Below, one piece after another: positions 7,785-15,906 of a DNA stretch of 64,000 nucleotides. A program made the position numbers and the translations under genes. The stretch is from the NCBI GenBank assembly GCA_016713175.1, contig JADJPQ010000012.1, positions 1 through 64,000 on the forward strand, given 5' to 3'. The DNA comes from Planctomycetota bacterium (GTDB lineage: Bacteria; Planctomycetota; UBA1135; UBA2386). The first letter of the stretch is position 1. The number at the start of each line of letters is the position of its first letter. Under the pieces are notes generated by a model. The model was not told the origin of the DNA, did not search any database, and worked only from the letters and a program-made list of their open reading frames with translations.

Positions 7785-8389
7785 TCATGCGTCTTCCAGC
7801 ACGACATCACGGGGAGGAGCGGGGCGGCCAGCGAAGAGGTCGGCGCAGAGCTGAGCCGCGTTCGCTTCGATCCTGGTGGCCATGCTCTGGAAGAGCGCGT
7901 CGACCTGCTGCAGGTCCAGCGGGCCGAGTGGATCGGGACGAACCGACCAGCAGACCAGACCATCCCTGGAGAAGTGCGACTCGGCAGTCCGGCCGCGAGC
8001 TGGCTCGACCAGGACGGGCGCGAGCTGGACTCGCCATGTTGCCGCGACAGGTTGCGCATGCCGAGTAGGTGCAGGTGAGCGACGAGCAACTGGCCAGCGG
8101 GCTCGTAGAGGTCAGGTAGACCGCGCGCCGTGTCCTCGACATGCGGGAACAGCCGGCCGTAGGCCACGACCATCGCGTCGACCAATGCGCGCCGGGTCTG
8201 CGGATTCGGGCTCGCATCCGACTGACTGACCAGCCTGAGGCAGGCGCTCGCGGCAAGCAGGTCATCGAGCGCAAGCGCGAGCCGGATGAACCGGGCCTTG
8301 CGACTTCCCTGGTGAACGGCCGCGTGTTCGTCGCCCAGTGACACGTCGTCAGCGGGAGCCCAGTTCGGGCCACGACCAGGGCGATTCAC
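7785..8389 (-). CDS. Hypothetical protein, last gene of the Rep operon, frameshifted
   Basis: The start ATG at 8,389 overlaps the stop of the preceding gene (ATGA). Frame one encodes a helical first half (HQGSRKARFIRLALALDDLL through PAGQLLVAHLHLLGMRN). Near 8,050 the sensible frame switches and continues WRVQLAPVLVEPARGRTAES to DVVLEDA, stopping at 7,785. One indel therefore splits a protein of about 201 residues. No known domain was recognised. Chained overlaps tie it to the Rep-like protein, so a role in element replication or transfer is possible. Confidence 0.6.
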
Positions 8390-8973
8390 GCGGACAAGCT
8401 CCTGCGCGAGGCCGCTCGTCGGCGAGACCGCAACTTCGGAGCGACCGGGTTGACCTTACGGGTCCAGTCCAGGATCTGCCGCGCGCTGAACTCCTCGAAG
8501 AACAGGATGTCGAAGATCCAGCGGATCTCGCCGGACTTCTCGTAGCCGACCACCGTGCTGTGGAGAACACTTTCCCTGATGTCCCACGTCAGGTGCGGCA
8601 TGTGGATGGGTGCGACTTGCACGGCCCATTCGGCGAGCCAATGACATGCACCATACGCTTGGAACCAGCCAACCGAATCGGGTGCGGGTATGCGGTGGTC
8701 GCACCAGAAGTCACCCCTGGTGTAGCTGTAGGGCGGTCGCTTCGTCGAATACCGGAACAGCTTGCGTGAGTCATGACCGGGCTTGGCGTGCTTCCGCACG
8801 TATTCCCTCTTGCGACTTTGCATGTATTGCCGCAGGCAGCGGTGCAGGAGCTTCCTGATCCTGGGCATCTGGACGATGGGCCGGATCCAGGACCACCGCG
8901 CGCGCAAGTTCAGCACGCGGGTTCTGGACGTGGCGAATAGGATCGACCGGGACATGTCAGTTCTTCGAGTCAT
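8386..8973 (-). CDS. Hypothetical basic protein in the Rep operon
   Basis: This 195-aa basic protein starts at an ATG overlapping the Rep-like stop (ATGA, 8,973-8,970), and its own stop overlaps the next start (8,389). The N-terminal third is Arg-rich (SRKREYVRKHAKPGHDSRK). The C-terminal two thirds carry many aromatic residues (RGDFWCDHRIPAPDSVGWFQ; SGEIRWIFDILFFEEFSARQ). No family is recognised. Tight coupling to the Rep-like protein and the basic character point to a DNA- or replication-linked role, which is inference. Confidence 0.65.
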   Translation of the reverse strand: MTRRTDMSRSILFATSRTRVLNLRARWSWIRPIVQMPRIRKLLHRCLRQYMQSRKREYVRKHAKPGHDSRKLFRYSTKRPPYSYTRGDFWCDHRIPAPDSVGWFQAYGACHWLAEWAVQVAPIHMPHLTWDIRESVLHSTVVGYEKSGEIRWIFDILFFEEFSARQILDWTRKVNPVAPKLRSRRRAASRRSLSA

Positions 8974-10409
8974 TCTGCGGTCGCACTCCCGGCTGTCGCG
9001 GCCTTACGAATGCATGGCTCGACACTCACACGCAGTGAGTGTGCTTGTCGTGCTCTCGGGTGACTGCCTCGCTGCGCTCGGCCGGCACTCGGCTCCGCCT
9101 CGCGCCGCTTAGCGTTCGACTTCGTCGAATGAACCGGGCGGGTTGGGTGGGGACTCGCGTTGGACGGGTAGATGACATGGGGTCTCTGTCCTGTTCCTCC
9201 GGTAGACCCTTGAGGGGTTTCCGCCACATTGCGTCTGCCAAGGACTTCGGGGGCCAAGCGCCTGAGGTGGTCAGCGATCGTTCGCCTCGGTATTCCCAGA
9301 TCTCTGGCAACAGCCGCGACGCATCCGGCGTGGCGCTGGAATGACGCGACCAGCGCATCCACTGGAATGGCTCTCTGCGGGCGGCCCGGCTTTCTCCTCA
9401 CCGGCGGCGGCAGGACCACGGTCCGCACCGCGCCTCGTGCCAACTTCTTGTGCGCAGGCTTAGACGCTTCCTTGCGGTCGCGAGCCTGGATCTCCTTCTT
9501 CCGCTCCTCCCATCCAATTACACCTCGCCAGAGGCCCATGGGGCGAGAGACGGGCGACAGACGCTCCTCGTCGGGCTTCCGTGCGGCGGCGAGGGCAAGA
9601 AACACGCGGTGCCCGATGCTCAGGTAAGCCCCGGGCTTGCTCCACTTCCGCGCGTAGTCCACGACCCGTCGAACGTGCTTGCCGAGTTCGCGCGGCGATG
9701 CCGGGGGCAGGGTCACGGCCAGATCGTCCGTAGAGTGCGCATAGAGCGGCTCGACGTGGACCGAGTCCTCCGGGACCTCCCGTCCGAGGGTCTGGACCAG
9801 AATCCTGCGAAGTAGGCTGGCCAAGGTCTGGGGTGCCCACCTGAAACCCGACGTCAGCCAGAACTCCCTGGCCAGCACGGAGTCCACAAGGAGAACGCAG
9901 TGTCGGTGGCCGTTTAGGTCACCACCATCAAGAGAGGCGTCACGGATGGCAAGGAGCCCAACGATCACAGACGCCGCGCTGGTGGGGTCCGTGGTCTTCC
10001 TCCAAAGCGCGTCCTCGATGCGCCGCAGCTCTTGGTCAACGACGAACGGGTCCCTTCCTGGGAACTCGATCGTGACGAACAGTCCGCGGATCTCGGGGTG
10101 ACTCGCTGCGAGAAGCTCGGCCCTGGCTTGGTAAGACCGGCTCAAGTGGTAGCACTGCACGCGACGGCACGCGGCGCACAACTCGACCAGTCCGCACGGG
10201 AACGGGCTGCTCCACCCACTTGCTTCATCGTCACGGTTGGCCAGGGGGCACGACCGCAGGTCCCAGGCCATCTTGACGAGTCGCTCGCGTAGGTCGGGAT
10301 ACTGTTCCGCCAACTCTTGGAGGAGAGAGACCGTCGCGAGGCGATACCGCAGACGCTTCGCCTTCCATGCCGGAACACCTTGGGATCGTGACGCCACCGC
10401 AGAACTCAC
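8970..10409 (-). CDS. Rolling-circle (HUH) replication initiator-like protein with C-terminal HTH
   Basis: This 479-aa protein shows the three Rep_1-like motifs in order. Motif I is LFVTIEF (about 110-116), motif II is HRHCVLL with His168 and His170, and motif III is YARKWSK with Tyr252 as the likely nicking tyrosine. Upstream is a Cys cluster (C72, C78, C81, C86) as in many such Rep proteins. An AT-hook-like KPGRPQR (about 340-346) and a Fis-like helix-turn-helix (about 347-388, GCVAAVARDLGIPRRTIADH) follow, then a long basic disordered tail. Family members nick one strand at a double-strand origin. It overlaps both neighbours by ATGA. In an integrated element with integrase and excisionase this suggests a replicating excised circle. 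The motifs are seen; activity is inference. Confidence 0.72.
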   Translation of the reverse strand: MSSAVASRSQGVPAWKAKRLRYRLATVSLLQELAEQYPDLRERLVKMAWDLRSCPLANRDDEASGWSSPFPCGLVELCAACRRVQCYHLSRSYQARAELLAASHPEIRGLFVTIEFPGRDPFVVDQELRRIEDALWRKTTDPTSAASVIVGLLAIRDASLDGGDLNGHRHCVLLVDSVLAREFWLTSGFRWAPQTLASLLRRILVQTLGREVPEDSVHVEPLYAHSTDDLAVTLPPASPRELGKHVRRVVDYARKWSKPGAYLSIGHRVFLALAAARKPDEERLSPVSRPMGLWRGVIGWEERKKEIQARDRKEASKPAHKKLARGAVRTVVLPPPVRRKPGRPQRAIPVDALVASFQRHAGCVAAVARDLGIPRRTIADHLRRLAPEVLGRRNVAETPQGSTGGTGQRPHVIYPSNASPHPTRPVHSTKSNAKRREAEPSAGRAQRGSHPRARQAHSLRVSVEPCIRKAATAGSATAE

Positions 10410-10762
10410 ACAGAGTCATTCCTTGACTCTTGTCTCCGTGACACAAGATCTCTCAGGCGAGGCTTCTGTGGCGTCGAGCTATTGGCCGCGCTGCGATCGG
10501 TGCGCTCCGGTGGGTTGCATGTCGCGATGAACTCCTTGACCCACTGCATGCAAGAGCACAGTCCAACACCGGGCACATCGAGGACCCGGAGAAGCACGCC
10601 CTTCCGGCCTCGATTCGCAAAGCGGAACACTGCCCCAGGAGAAATACCACCGACTTTCGCCGGCCATCGGCGCGCGATCACCGCGATCGGGAACAGGTCA
10701 TCAGGGACTTCGCTGGAGGTTCGTTCAGGCATTGGCTGTCCGTCGATTGGCACGGCTCGCAA
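10406..10762 (-). CDS. Excisionase-like DUF1580-type protein
   Basis: This 118-aa protein has a MerR/excisionase-like winged-helix arrangement: PIAVIARRWPAKVGGISPGA, then VFRFANRGRKGVLLRVLDVP and GLCSCMQWVKEFI. That is the pattern of the DUF1580 proteins common in Planctomycetota beside integrases. Such proteins are thought to bind attachment-site DNA and direct recombination toward excision. The stop overlaps the Rep-like start by ATGA, so the two are translationally coupled. A second in-frame ATG at 10,732 is an alternative start. An inverted repeat sits inside its last codons. Confidence 0.7.
   Translation of the reverse strand: MRAVPIDGQPMPERTSSEVPDDLFPIAVIARRWPAKVGGISPGAVFRFANRGRKGVLLRVLDVPGVGLCSCMQWVKEFIATCNPPERTDRSAANSSTPQKPRLRDLVSRRQESRNDSV
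10412..10430. promoter_or_regulatory. Inverted repeat at the excisionase/Rep junction
   Basis: A perfect 7-bp inverted repeat, AGAGTCA - 5 nt - TGACTCT, lies at the 3' end of the DUF1580 gene just before the Rep-like start. It has the same 5-nt spacing and the same GAGTCA/TGACTC half-site (opposite orientation) as the palindrome near the XRE gene. It could be a binding site for the XRE regulator or the DUF1580 protein, or a translational-coupling hairpin. Confidence 0.4.
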
Positions 10763-10811
10763 TGCTCGCGGGAGTCCATGGGTCTTTTCTAGTCCTGGTA
10801 TGGGTGCTGGA

Positions 10812-11654
10812 TCACGTGCTCCTTTGCGGGTAGTCGCGATCCAGTTCAGCTAGGAACCACCTTGGTAGTCGCCAGTTCAGAACGTGTTGGCCGTCCTCTC
10901 GGTAGTCGAGAATGGGCCTCTTTTTGATCAATGTCGTTTGCAGCTTCTTTCTTGCGTCATGTTGCGCTCCGTTCCAACCTCCGGGAGGCTTGGAGAGGCC
11001 GAAGCTACCGTCATAAGAGAAGATTGCCCTCCCTTTCCTATAGCTCGTGGCCGACAGTCGCCGCCACATGGCCTTGGCACCCTCATTCGGCTTCCTTCTC
11101 CCGAGAAGCGCCAGACGAGACAACCAGAGGTCCTTGTCCTGATCGCTTGGCTTGGGTTCACATCCATACCGAAGGGCCTCTTTAGCCCGACCCGCGGCGA
11201 TGTTGAGGTGTCGGTTAATCCGATGAACTTCGGCTTGGTGCACGATGCTCTCCCGCACCTCACTCCAAGTCCGCCCGTCAGTTCTTGACTTCGGGCTCAC
11301 ATCGGCGAGACGGAAGGTAAGCGGAGCGAGATCATCGTTGTAGTGCGCCAGGAGAACTCGTTTCGCGATGTCTACAACCGCATGGAACGCAGACCTATAG
11401 GTGTCGCCAGCCACGTCGAGCGGAGGCGAGCACGATCTGGCAAAGCGCGCGACCTCGGCGCGCCGTGGGCGCTTGGCATCCGCGAGCTGGATCTCCAGAT
11501 CCTTGAGAAGGTCATTGAGCGATGAGTCGCCCGGCGGGTCGTCGCTGCTTTCCCGCCGCATCCGAACAAGAGTCAGACCGATGGCAGCATGCCGCTCGAC
11601 GAAGAGTCGCACGGCATCCGAGAACCCGCCATCGGCTTCAGTGGCATTGATCAT
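10812..11654 (-). CDS. Hypothetical protein between integrase and excisionase-like gene
   Basis: This 280-aa, soluble and mostly helical protein begins MINATEADGGFSDAVRLFVE, with a basic C-terminal part (ARKKLQTTLIKKRPILDYRE). It has no recognised domain. It lies 84 bp downstream of the integrase stop and 49 bp upstream of the excisionase-like start, all on the same strand, so a polycistronic transcript from the integrase promoter is likely. Codon use is less GC-biased than in the backbone. Confidence 0.65.
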   Translation of the reverse strand: MINATEADGGFSDAVRLFVERHAAIGLTLVRMRRESSDDPPGDSSLNDLLKDLEIQLADAKRPRRAEVARFARSCSPPLDVAGDTYRSAFHAVVDIAKRVLLAHYNDDLAPLTFRLADVSPKSRTDGRTWSEVRESIVHQAEVHRINRHLNIAAGRAKEALRYGCEPKPSDQDKDLWLSRLALLGRRKPNEGAKAMWRRLSATSYRKGRAIFSYDGSFGLSKPPGGWNGAQHDARKKLQTTLIKKRPILDYREDGQHVLNWRLPRWFLAELDRDYPQRST

Positions 11655-11738
11655 CGCGTCCGGACTGCGAGCACCGGCCGCGCAAGGCCGAATGCTCTCA
11701 GCCGAACATCTGGCATCGACAAATTGCCCAGGGCTGCA

Positions 11739-12974
11739 TCACCCAAGCTGCTTCGCCGTGCGCACCGCCAACGCCTGCCGTGCCGCCGTCGTGTAGCGCC
11801 GACTGATCATCGGGGAGCCATGACCGATCGTTGCCACGGCAGCTTCCTCGCCGAGTTCGGTGTAGATCTTCGAGGCAGCCGCATGCCGAAGCGCATGAGG
11901 GCCAAACCTCGGGATGCCCGCGGCATCGCATGCACGCCGGATCGCGTGGCCGATCGCGTTCGTCGTGTATTCCGTTCCGGGAACGACCTGGGCCGCCGCG
12001 CCCTTCCGCTTGCTGCGCACTCTGGCCATGTGCTTCGGCCACAGCGGCTGCCCCTTGGCGCGACGAGCCAGGGCGTGCCGCTTCCGGCTCTCGGCATGCA
12101 TGGCCTCGACCACGTCGCACGGCCTGAACCACAGCCGGTCGGGCTCCTCGCGCAGGAACGGGCGAATGGCAGCCTGGGCCTTCGGTCCGATCAGCACGAC
12201 ACGGGCGTGACCTCGCCACTCGCCCTTGTGCTTCGGCGGCTTGAACTCCCAGACATCCTTCGTCCGGTCGATGTGGCGCGACGCGAGCTGGACGGCCTCG
12301 CCGCACCGCGCGCCGGTGATCAGCATGAAGTCGACCAGCGCCACGAGCGCCTTCGGCAGGTGCTTCTTAGCCGCCTCGACGTGCTCGATCGACACCGCCA
12401 TCCGCGGCGGGTTGTCGTGCGCACCGCCGCGGCCGGGCTTCAGCGGCGACACCAACTTGACCTCGTGATGCACGCTCGGCGGCACGAGGCGCTCCTCGGC
12501 GGCCCAACGGACCATCCGCTGGATTCGCTGCACGCGGTCGTTCACCGTCCGACGGCACAGCTTGCGCTCGACCATCGCCTCCCTCACCCGCTTGATGACC
12601 AGGGCATCGACCTTGGTCGCCGGCAGGTCGCGGAACAGCTCCAGCAGCTCGACGACGGCGTGCCCGAGGTTCTCCCCTTCGCGCGTAGGCTTGCCGGTCG
12701 AGGGCCGGCGGTAGTGCTGCCCGACGAAGCTCGTGTAGGCATCTACAAGGCCCTGGACGGTCAGCACGGCTTCCGGGCGCTTTACGTCAGGCCAGCGGCA
12801 GCCGGCGGCCAACCATTCGGCCACGAAGGTCCGGTATCGGACCTCGGTCTCGGGGTCGTCAGCGCGCCCGAGGCGCACCTGCCGCCTACCGGCGAAGCAG
12901 TAGGAGTAGCCGCGGCTCGAACGCAGCGGCGGGACTTTCGGAACGGAGAACTTGCCCTTCGGGGGAACGGACAT
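11739..12974 (-). CDS. Tyrosine recombinase (site-specific integrase)
   Basis: The start ATG at 12,974 gives 411 residues (an upstream ATG at 13,070 adds a stretch without sense). A core-binding domain lies at about 70-165 and the catalytic domain at about 190-405. Catalytic residues are visible: Arg223 (GARCGE), a Lys near 248-249, H360-xx-R363 (HALRHAAAS), His385 (GHGSPM) and nucleophile Tyr394 (SRRYTT). It integrates and excises the element by strand exchange between attachment sites. It is transcribed away from tRNA-Gly, whose 3' end is 118 bp from its start, which makes the tRNA 3' end the presumed attachment site. All key residues are intact, so it is probably active. Confidence 0.95.
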   Translation of the reverse strand: MSVPPKGKFSVPKVPPLRSSRGYSYCFAGRRQVRLGRADDPETEVRYRTFVAEWLAAGCRWPDVKRPEAVLTVQGLVDAYTSFVGQHYRRPSTGKPTREGENLGHAVVELLELFRDLPATKVDALVIKRVREAMVERKLCRRTVNDRVQRIQRMVRWAAEERLVPPSVHHEVKLVSPLKPGRGGAHDNPPRMAVSIEHVEAAKKHLPKALVALVDFMLITGARCGEAVQLASRHIDRTKDVWEFKPPKHKGEWRGHARVVLIGPKAQAAIRPFLREEPDRLWFRPCDVVEAMHAESRKRHALARRAKGQPLWPKHMARVRSKRKGAAAQVVPGTEYTTNAIGHAIRRACDAAGIPRFGPHALRHAAASKIYTELGEEAAVATIGHGSPMISRRYTTAARQALAVRTAKQLG

Positions 12975-13091
12975 CGCAGAATCCCTGGTGTGTGCACAGA
13001 TGTATGCACGGGTTGAACAGGGTCCGCGCTGCCCGAGGGCAGGTTCGCGCGCATCTCGCGCGACGGACAAGGACTTAGAGAGAACAAAAAC

Positions 13092-13166
13092 TGGAGCGGG
13101 TGAAGAGATTCGAACTCTCGACCCTCACGTTGGCAACGTGATGCTCTACCACTGAGCTACACCCGC
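13092..13166 (-). tRNA. tRNA-Gly (GCC), probable attachment site
   Basis: This is a complete cloverleaf on the minus strand: acceptor stem GCGGGTG/CACCCGC, D-arm, anticodon stem TCACG/CGTGA with loop TTGCCAA (anticodon GCC), T-arm with TTCGAAT, and encoded CCA. The 3' end points at the integrase gene, as expected for a tRNA used as attB. The gene is intact, so the element's attachment sequence restores the 3' end. Confidence 0.97.
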
Positions 13167-13339
13167 ATCCAAGACCAGACAGAGCGCCGACCACCGAGCC
13201 CCAGGCCGTCGAGCTTTCGCTCGCAGCCGGTTGACCCAGCGATCGAGGGCGAGCATCTGTATAGATCCACACCTTGGAAGTCAAGAGCCCAAAACCCCTT
13301 CCCGGCCTCACCAGCCGCCCCGTGACCCACCGCCTGTGC

Positions 13340-15139
13340 ATGGCCGCCGCCGCCCCACCGACCTTTCCGCGCCTGCTCACCGACTGGGTCCGACCGCACG
13401 GCGAACGAGTGTTCCTGCCGCGCCGGCGCGCCCGCATCGACGACCCGATCACGTTCCTGCGCCTGTGCACCGACGTCGACGCCCTCGCCAAGGGCCTGTT
13501 GGCGCTCGGCCTGCGCCGCGGCGACCGCATCGGCCTGTTGGCGGAGAACCGTTATGAGTGGTTGTTGACCGACCAGGCGATCGCCAGCATCGGCGCCATC
13601 GTCGTGCCGCGGGGCTCCGACACCTCACCCGCCGAGATGCGGTTCATCCTGCGGCACTCGGGCAGCAAAGCGACGTTCGTCGAAGACGACAAGACCGCCC
13701 GTGCGGTGCTCGAGGGACAACGCGAACTGCCGACGCTGACCTGGATCATCACGCTGCAAGAACGCACCGACGTCGCCGGCGTACTGACACTGGCCGAAGT
13801 GATCGCGCGCGGCCAGCACATCGGCGAGCCCGAACTGGCGAGCGTCCGCCAGGCCGTCGTTCCCGACGACCTGCTGACCATCGTCTACACCAGCGGCACC
13901 ACCGCCGATCCCAAGGGCGTGATGCTGACGCACGCCAACGTACTGTCGAACGTCCGCACCGTGTGTTCGGTGCTGCACATCACCAGAGAAGACAGCTTCC
14001 TGTCGGTGCTGCCGGCGTGGCACATGTACGAACGGATCATGGACTACCTCGCCCTCGCCGCGGGCGGCCAGCTGGTCTACACCGACCGCCGCCACATCAA
14101 GGATGACCTGCAGGCCTGCAAACCCACCGTGTTTGCCGCGGTGCCGCGCATCTGGGAGACGATCCACGACGGCATCGTCAGCCAGGCGCAGAAGCTCGAA
14201 GGCGGCAAGGGCAAGCTGTTGCGTTCGGTACTCGCACTGTGTCGCCGCGTCGGCGGCCGCCGCGCCAGCCTGGTCGATCGGGCGATGCATGCCGTTGCGC
14301 GTGCAACCGTGCTGCGCAAGTTCGCGGCGGTGACCGGTGGCCGGCTGCGACTCGCGGTCAGCGGCGGCGGTTCGCTGCCGCGTCACGTCGACGAACTGCT
14401 GCTCGGCATCGGCCTGCCGCTGCTGAATGGCTACGGCCTGACCGAGACCAGCCCGGTGGCGGCGGTACGGGAGCCAGAACGCAACGGTCCCGGCACCATC
14501 GGTCCGCCGATCCCGGAGACCGAGATCCACGCCCGCTCGTTCGATGGCAAGGTGCTCGGCGCCGGCCAGACCGGCGTGCTGTGGATCCGCGGCCCGCAGG
14601 TGATGCGCGGCTACTACGAGAACCCGGCCAAGACGCGGGAGGCGATCGATGCCGAGGGCTGGTTCAACAGCGGCGACCTCGGCCACGTCGATGCCGATGG
14701 TCGCGTGTGGATCACCGGCCGCGCCAAGGACACCATCGTGCTGGCCGGTGGGGAGAACGTCGAACCGGAGCCGGTCGAAGCCGCGATCAAGACCTCGCCG
14801 CTGATCGAACAGGCGGTCTGCGTCGGCCAGGATCAGAAGAACATCGGCGCGCTGCTGGTGCCGATCACCGACGTGCTGGCGCGCCAGGTGCCGAGGGAAC
14901 AGTGGGACGTGCGCGACGGCGTGGTGCACGGCAAAGCCGTCCGCGACCTGCTGCGCGCCGAACTCGACCGGCTGGTCCGCCGGGAGACCGGGTTCCGGCC
15001 GTGCGACAAGGTGACCGCGTTCGCGGTGCTGGCCGAGCCGCTTACCGCCGAGAACGGCTTGCTGACGCAGACGCTGAAGGTCCGCCGGCACGTCGTCGCC
15101 GAGCGCTATCGGCCGATCATCGCGTCGTTGTTCGACTGA
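13340..15139 (+). CDS. Long-chain acyl-CoA synthetase (AMP-forming)
   Basis: This 599-aa ANL-superfamily enzyme activates fatty acids to acyl-adenylate and then acyl-CoA. Motifs: the phosphate-binding YTSGTTADPKGVMLTHAN, NGYGLTETSP, GWFNSGDLGHVDADGR, and GRAKDTIVLAGGENVEP. A C-terminal K in TQTLKVRR fits the adenylation lysine. The start at 13,340 (MAAAAPPTF) is chosen because the upstream extension lacks family sequence. It is cytoplasmic or membrane-peripheral. It is the first backbone gene right of the tRNA and overlaps the ThiD-like gene tail to tail by 34 bp. Confidence 0.93.
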   Translation: MAAAAPPTFPRLLTDWVRPHGERVFLPRRRARIDDPITFLRLCTDVDALAKGLLALGLRRGDRIGLLAENRYEWLLTDQAIASIGAIVVPRGSDTSPAEMRFILRHSGSKATFVEDDKTARAVLEGQRELPTLTWIITLQERTDVAGVLTLAEVIARGQHIGEPELASVRQAVVPDDLLTIVYTSGTTADPKGVMLTHANVLSNVRTVCSVLHITREDSFLSVLPAWHMYERIMDYLALAAGGQLVYTDRRHIKDDLQACKPTVFAAVPRIWETIHDGIVSQAQKLEGGKGKLLRSVLALCRRVGGRRASLVDRAMHAVARATVLRKFAAVTGGRLRLAVSGGGSLPRHVDELLLGIGLPLLNGYGLTETSPVAAVREPERNGPGTIGPPIPETEIHARSFDGKVLGAGQTGVLWIRGPQVMRGYYENPAKTREAIDAEGWFNSGDLGHVDADGRVWITGRAKDTIVLAGGENVEPEPVEAAIKTSPLIEQAVCVGQDQKNIGALLVPITDVLARQVPREQWDVRDGVVHGKAVRDLLRAELDRLVRRETGFRPCDKVTAFAVLAEPLTAENGLLTQTLKVRRHVVAERYRPIIASLFD

Positions 15140-15906
15140 CCGGGCAGGATCCACAACGGTCGCGGCAGGCCATCGGCGGCCGGCGGCCCCATCGCGCGCA
15201 GGCAATGCTGCAGCCAGCCGATCGCGGCGGTCGTCGCCACCGTCAGATCCGCACCGCGCGCCAGGTGCGCAGCCAACGCCGATGCGAGGGCGCAGCCGGT
15301 GCCGTGCACCGGACCGACGGGCAGCCGTTCGTGTGACCAGCTCTGGGTGCCCAGGCCGGTGACCAGTTCGTCGACCAGCAGGTCGCCTTGGCCATGACCG
15401 CCCTTGCGCAACACCGCGCAACCGCCGGCGTCCAGCAGCGTCGCCAGCGGCCGTTCGCCGAGGATGGCCGCGCATTCGGGCAGATTGGGGGTCAGCACGT
15501 GCGCCAACGGCGCCAGCACCTGCCGATACGCTGCGGCGAGCGCCGCGCCGGCGTCGTAGCCGCCAGCCGTCGCCGACAGCACCGGGTCGATGACGACCGG
15601 CAGTGCGCGCGGCAGCGCTGTCAGTTCGGCCGCGACCGCCGCGGCCTGTGCCACCGAGGCGAGCAGACCGACCTTGATCGCGTGCACCGGACCATCGGCC
15701 AGCGCGGCGGCGAGCGCCGGCCGCCACTGGTCGGCGGGAACCTCATGCGCCGCGCGGAAACCGCGGCGATTCTGCACCGTCAGCGCCAACGCGATCGGCA
15801 GCGCGAACGCCCCGTGCGCCGCCACCGTCCGGACGTCAGCCGTGATGCCCGCGCCGCCGGTCGGATCGAGCCCACCGAGCACCAGCACCCGCGGCGGGTC
15901 GTTCAC
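15106..15906 (-). CDS. thiD: Hydroxymethylpyrimidine/phosphomethylpyrimidine kinase
   Basis: This 266-aa ribokinase-fold kinase phosphorylates HMP and HMP-P for thiamine biosynthesis. Motifs include the N-terminal GGLDPTGGAGITADVRT, the substrate and ATP region VIDPVLSATAG and the anion hole GPVHGTGCALASALAAHLARG. The start GTG at 15,906 overlaps the stop of the upstream SBBP gene (GTGA), giving unusual coupling of a vitamin kinase to a secreted propeller protein. The last 34 bp overlap the acyl-CoA synthetase gene on the other strand. No other thiamine gene is nearby. Confidence 0.9.
   Translation of the reverse strand: MNDPPRVLVLGGLDPTGGAGITADVRTVAAHGAFALPIALALTVQNRRGFRAAHEVPADQWRPALAAALADGPVHAIKVGLLASVAQAAAVAAELTALPRALPVVIDPVLSATAGGYDAGAALAAAYRQVLAPLAHVLTPNLPECAAILGERPLATLLDAGGCAVLRKGGHGQGDLLVDELVTGLGTQSWSHERLPVGPVHGTGCALASALAAHLARGADLTVATTAAIGWLQHCLRAMGPPAADGLPRPLWILPGQSNNDAMIGR

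Larger units (their letters stand above)
1..13091. mobile_element. Integrative element (genomic island) inserted at tRNA-Gly
   Basis: The island is defined on the right by tRNA-Gly(GCC), whose 3' end is at 13,092, and by a tyrosine recombinase transcribed away from it. Cargo read from the sequence: integrase, a 280-aa unknown, an excisionase-like DUF1580 protein, a rolling-circle Rep-like protein, an HU-family protein, an XRE regulator, a PH-domain protein, a HExxH protein and several lipoproteins or unknowns. Base composition looks less GC-biased by eye than the backbone (for example 6,540-6,660 and 10,900-11,300), and gene functions are mostly unknown, unlike the backbone to the right. I searched by eye for a second copy of the tRNA 3' end between 1 and 13,000 and found none, so the left end is probably outside the window. 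No conjugation coupling protein or type IV secretion gene is visible in this part. Confidence 0.75.

Noticed and set aside
13625..15727. 700-residue antisense ORF opposite the acyl-CoA synthetase gene
   Set aside because: Low-complexity Arg/Ala/Gly/His text typical of the complement of GC-rich coding DNA; the plus-strand gene has all family motifs.
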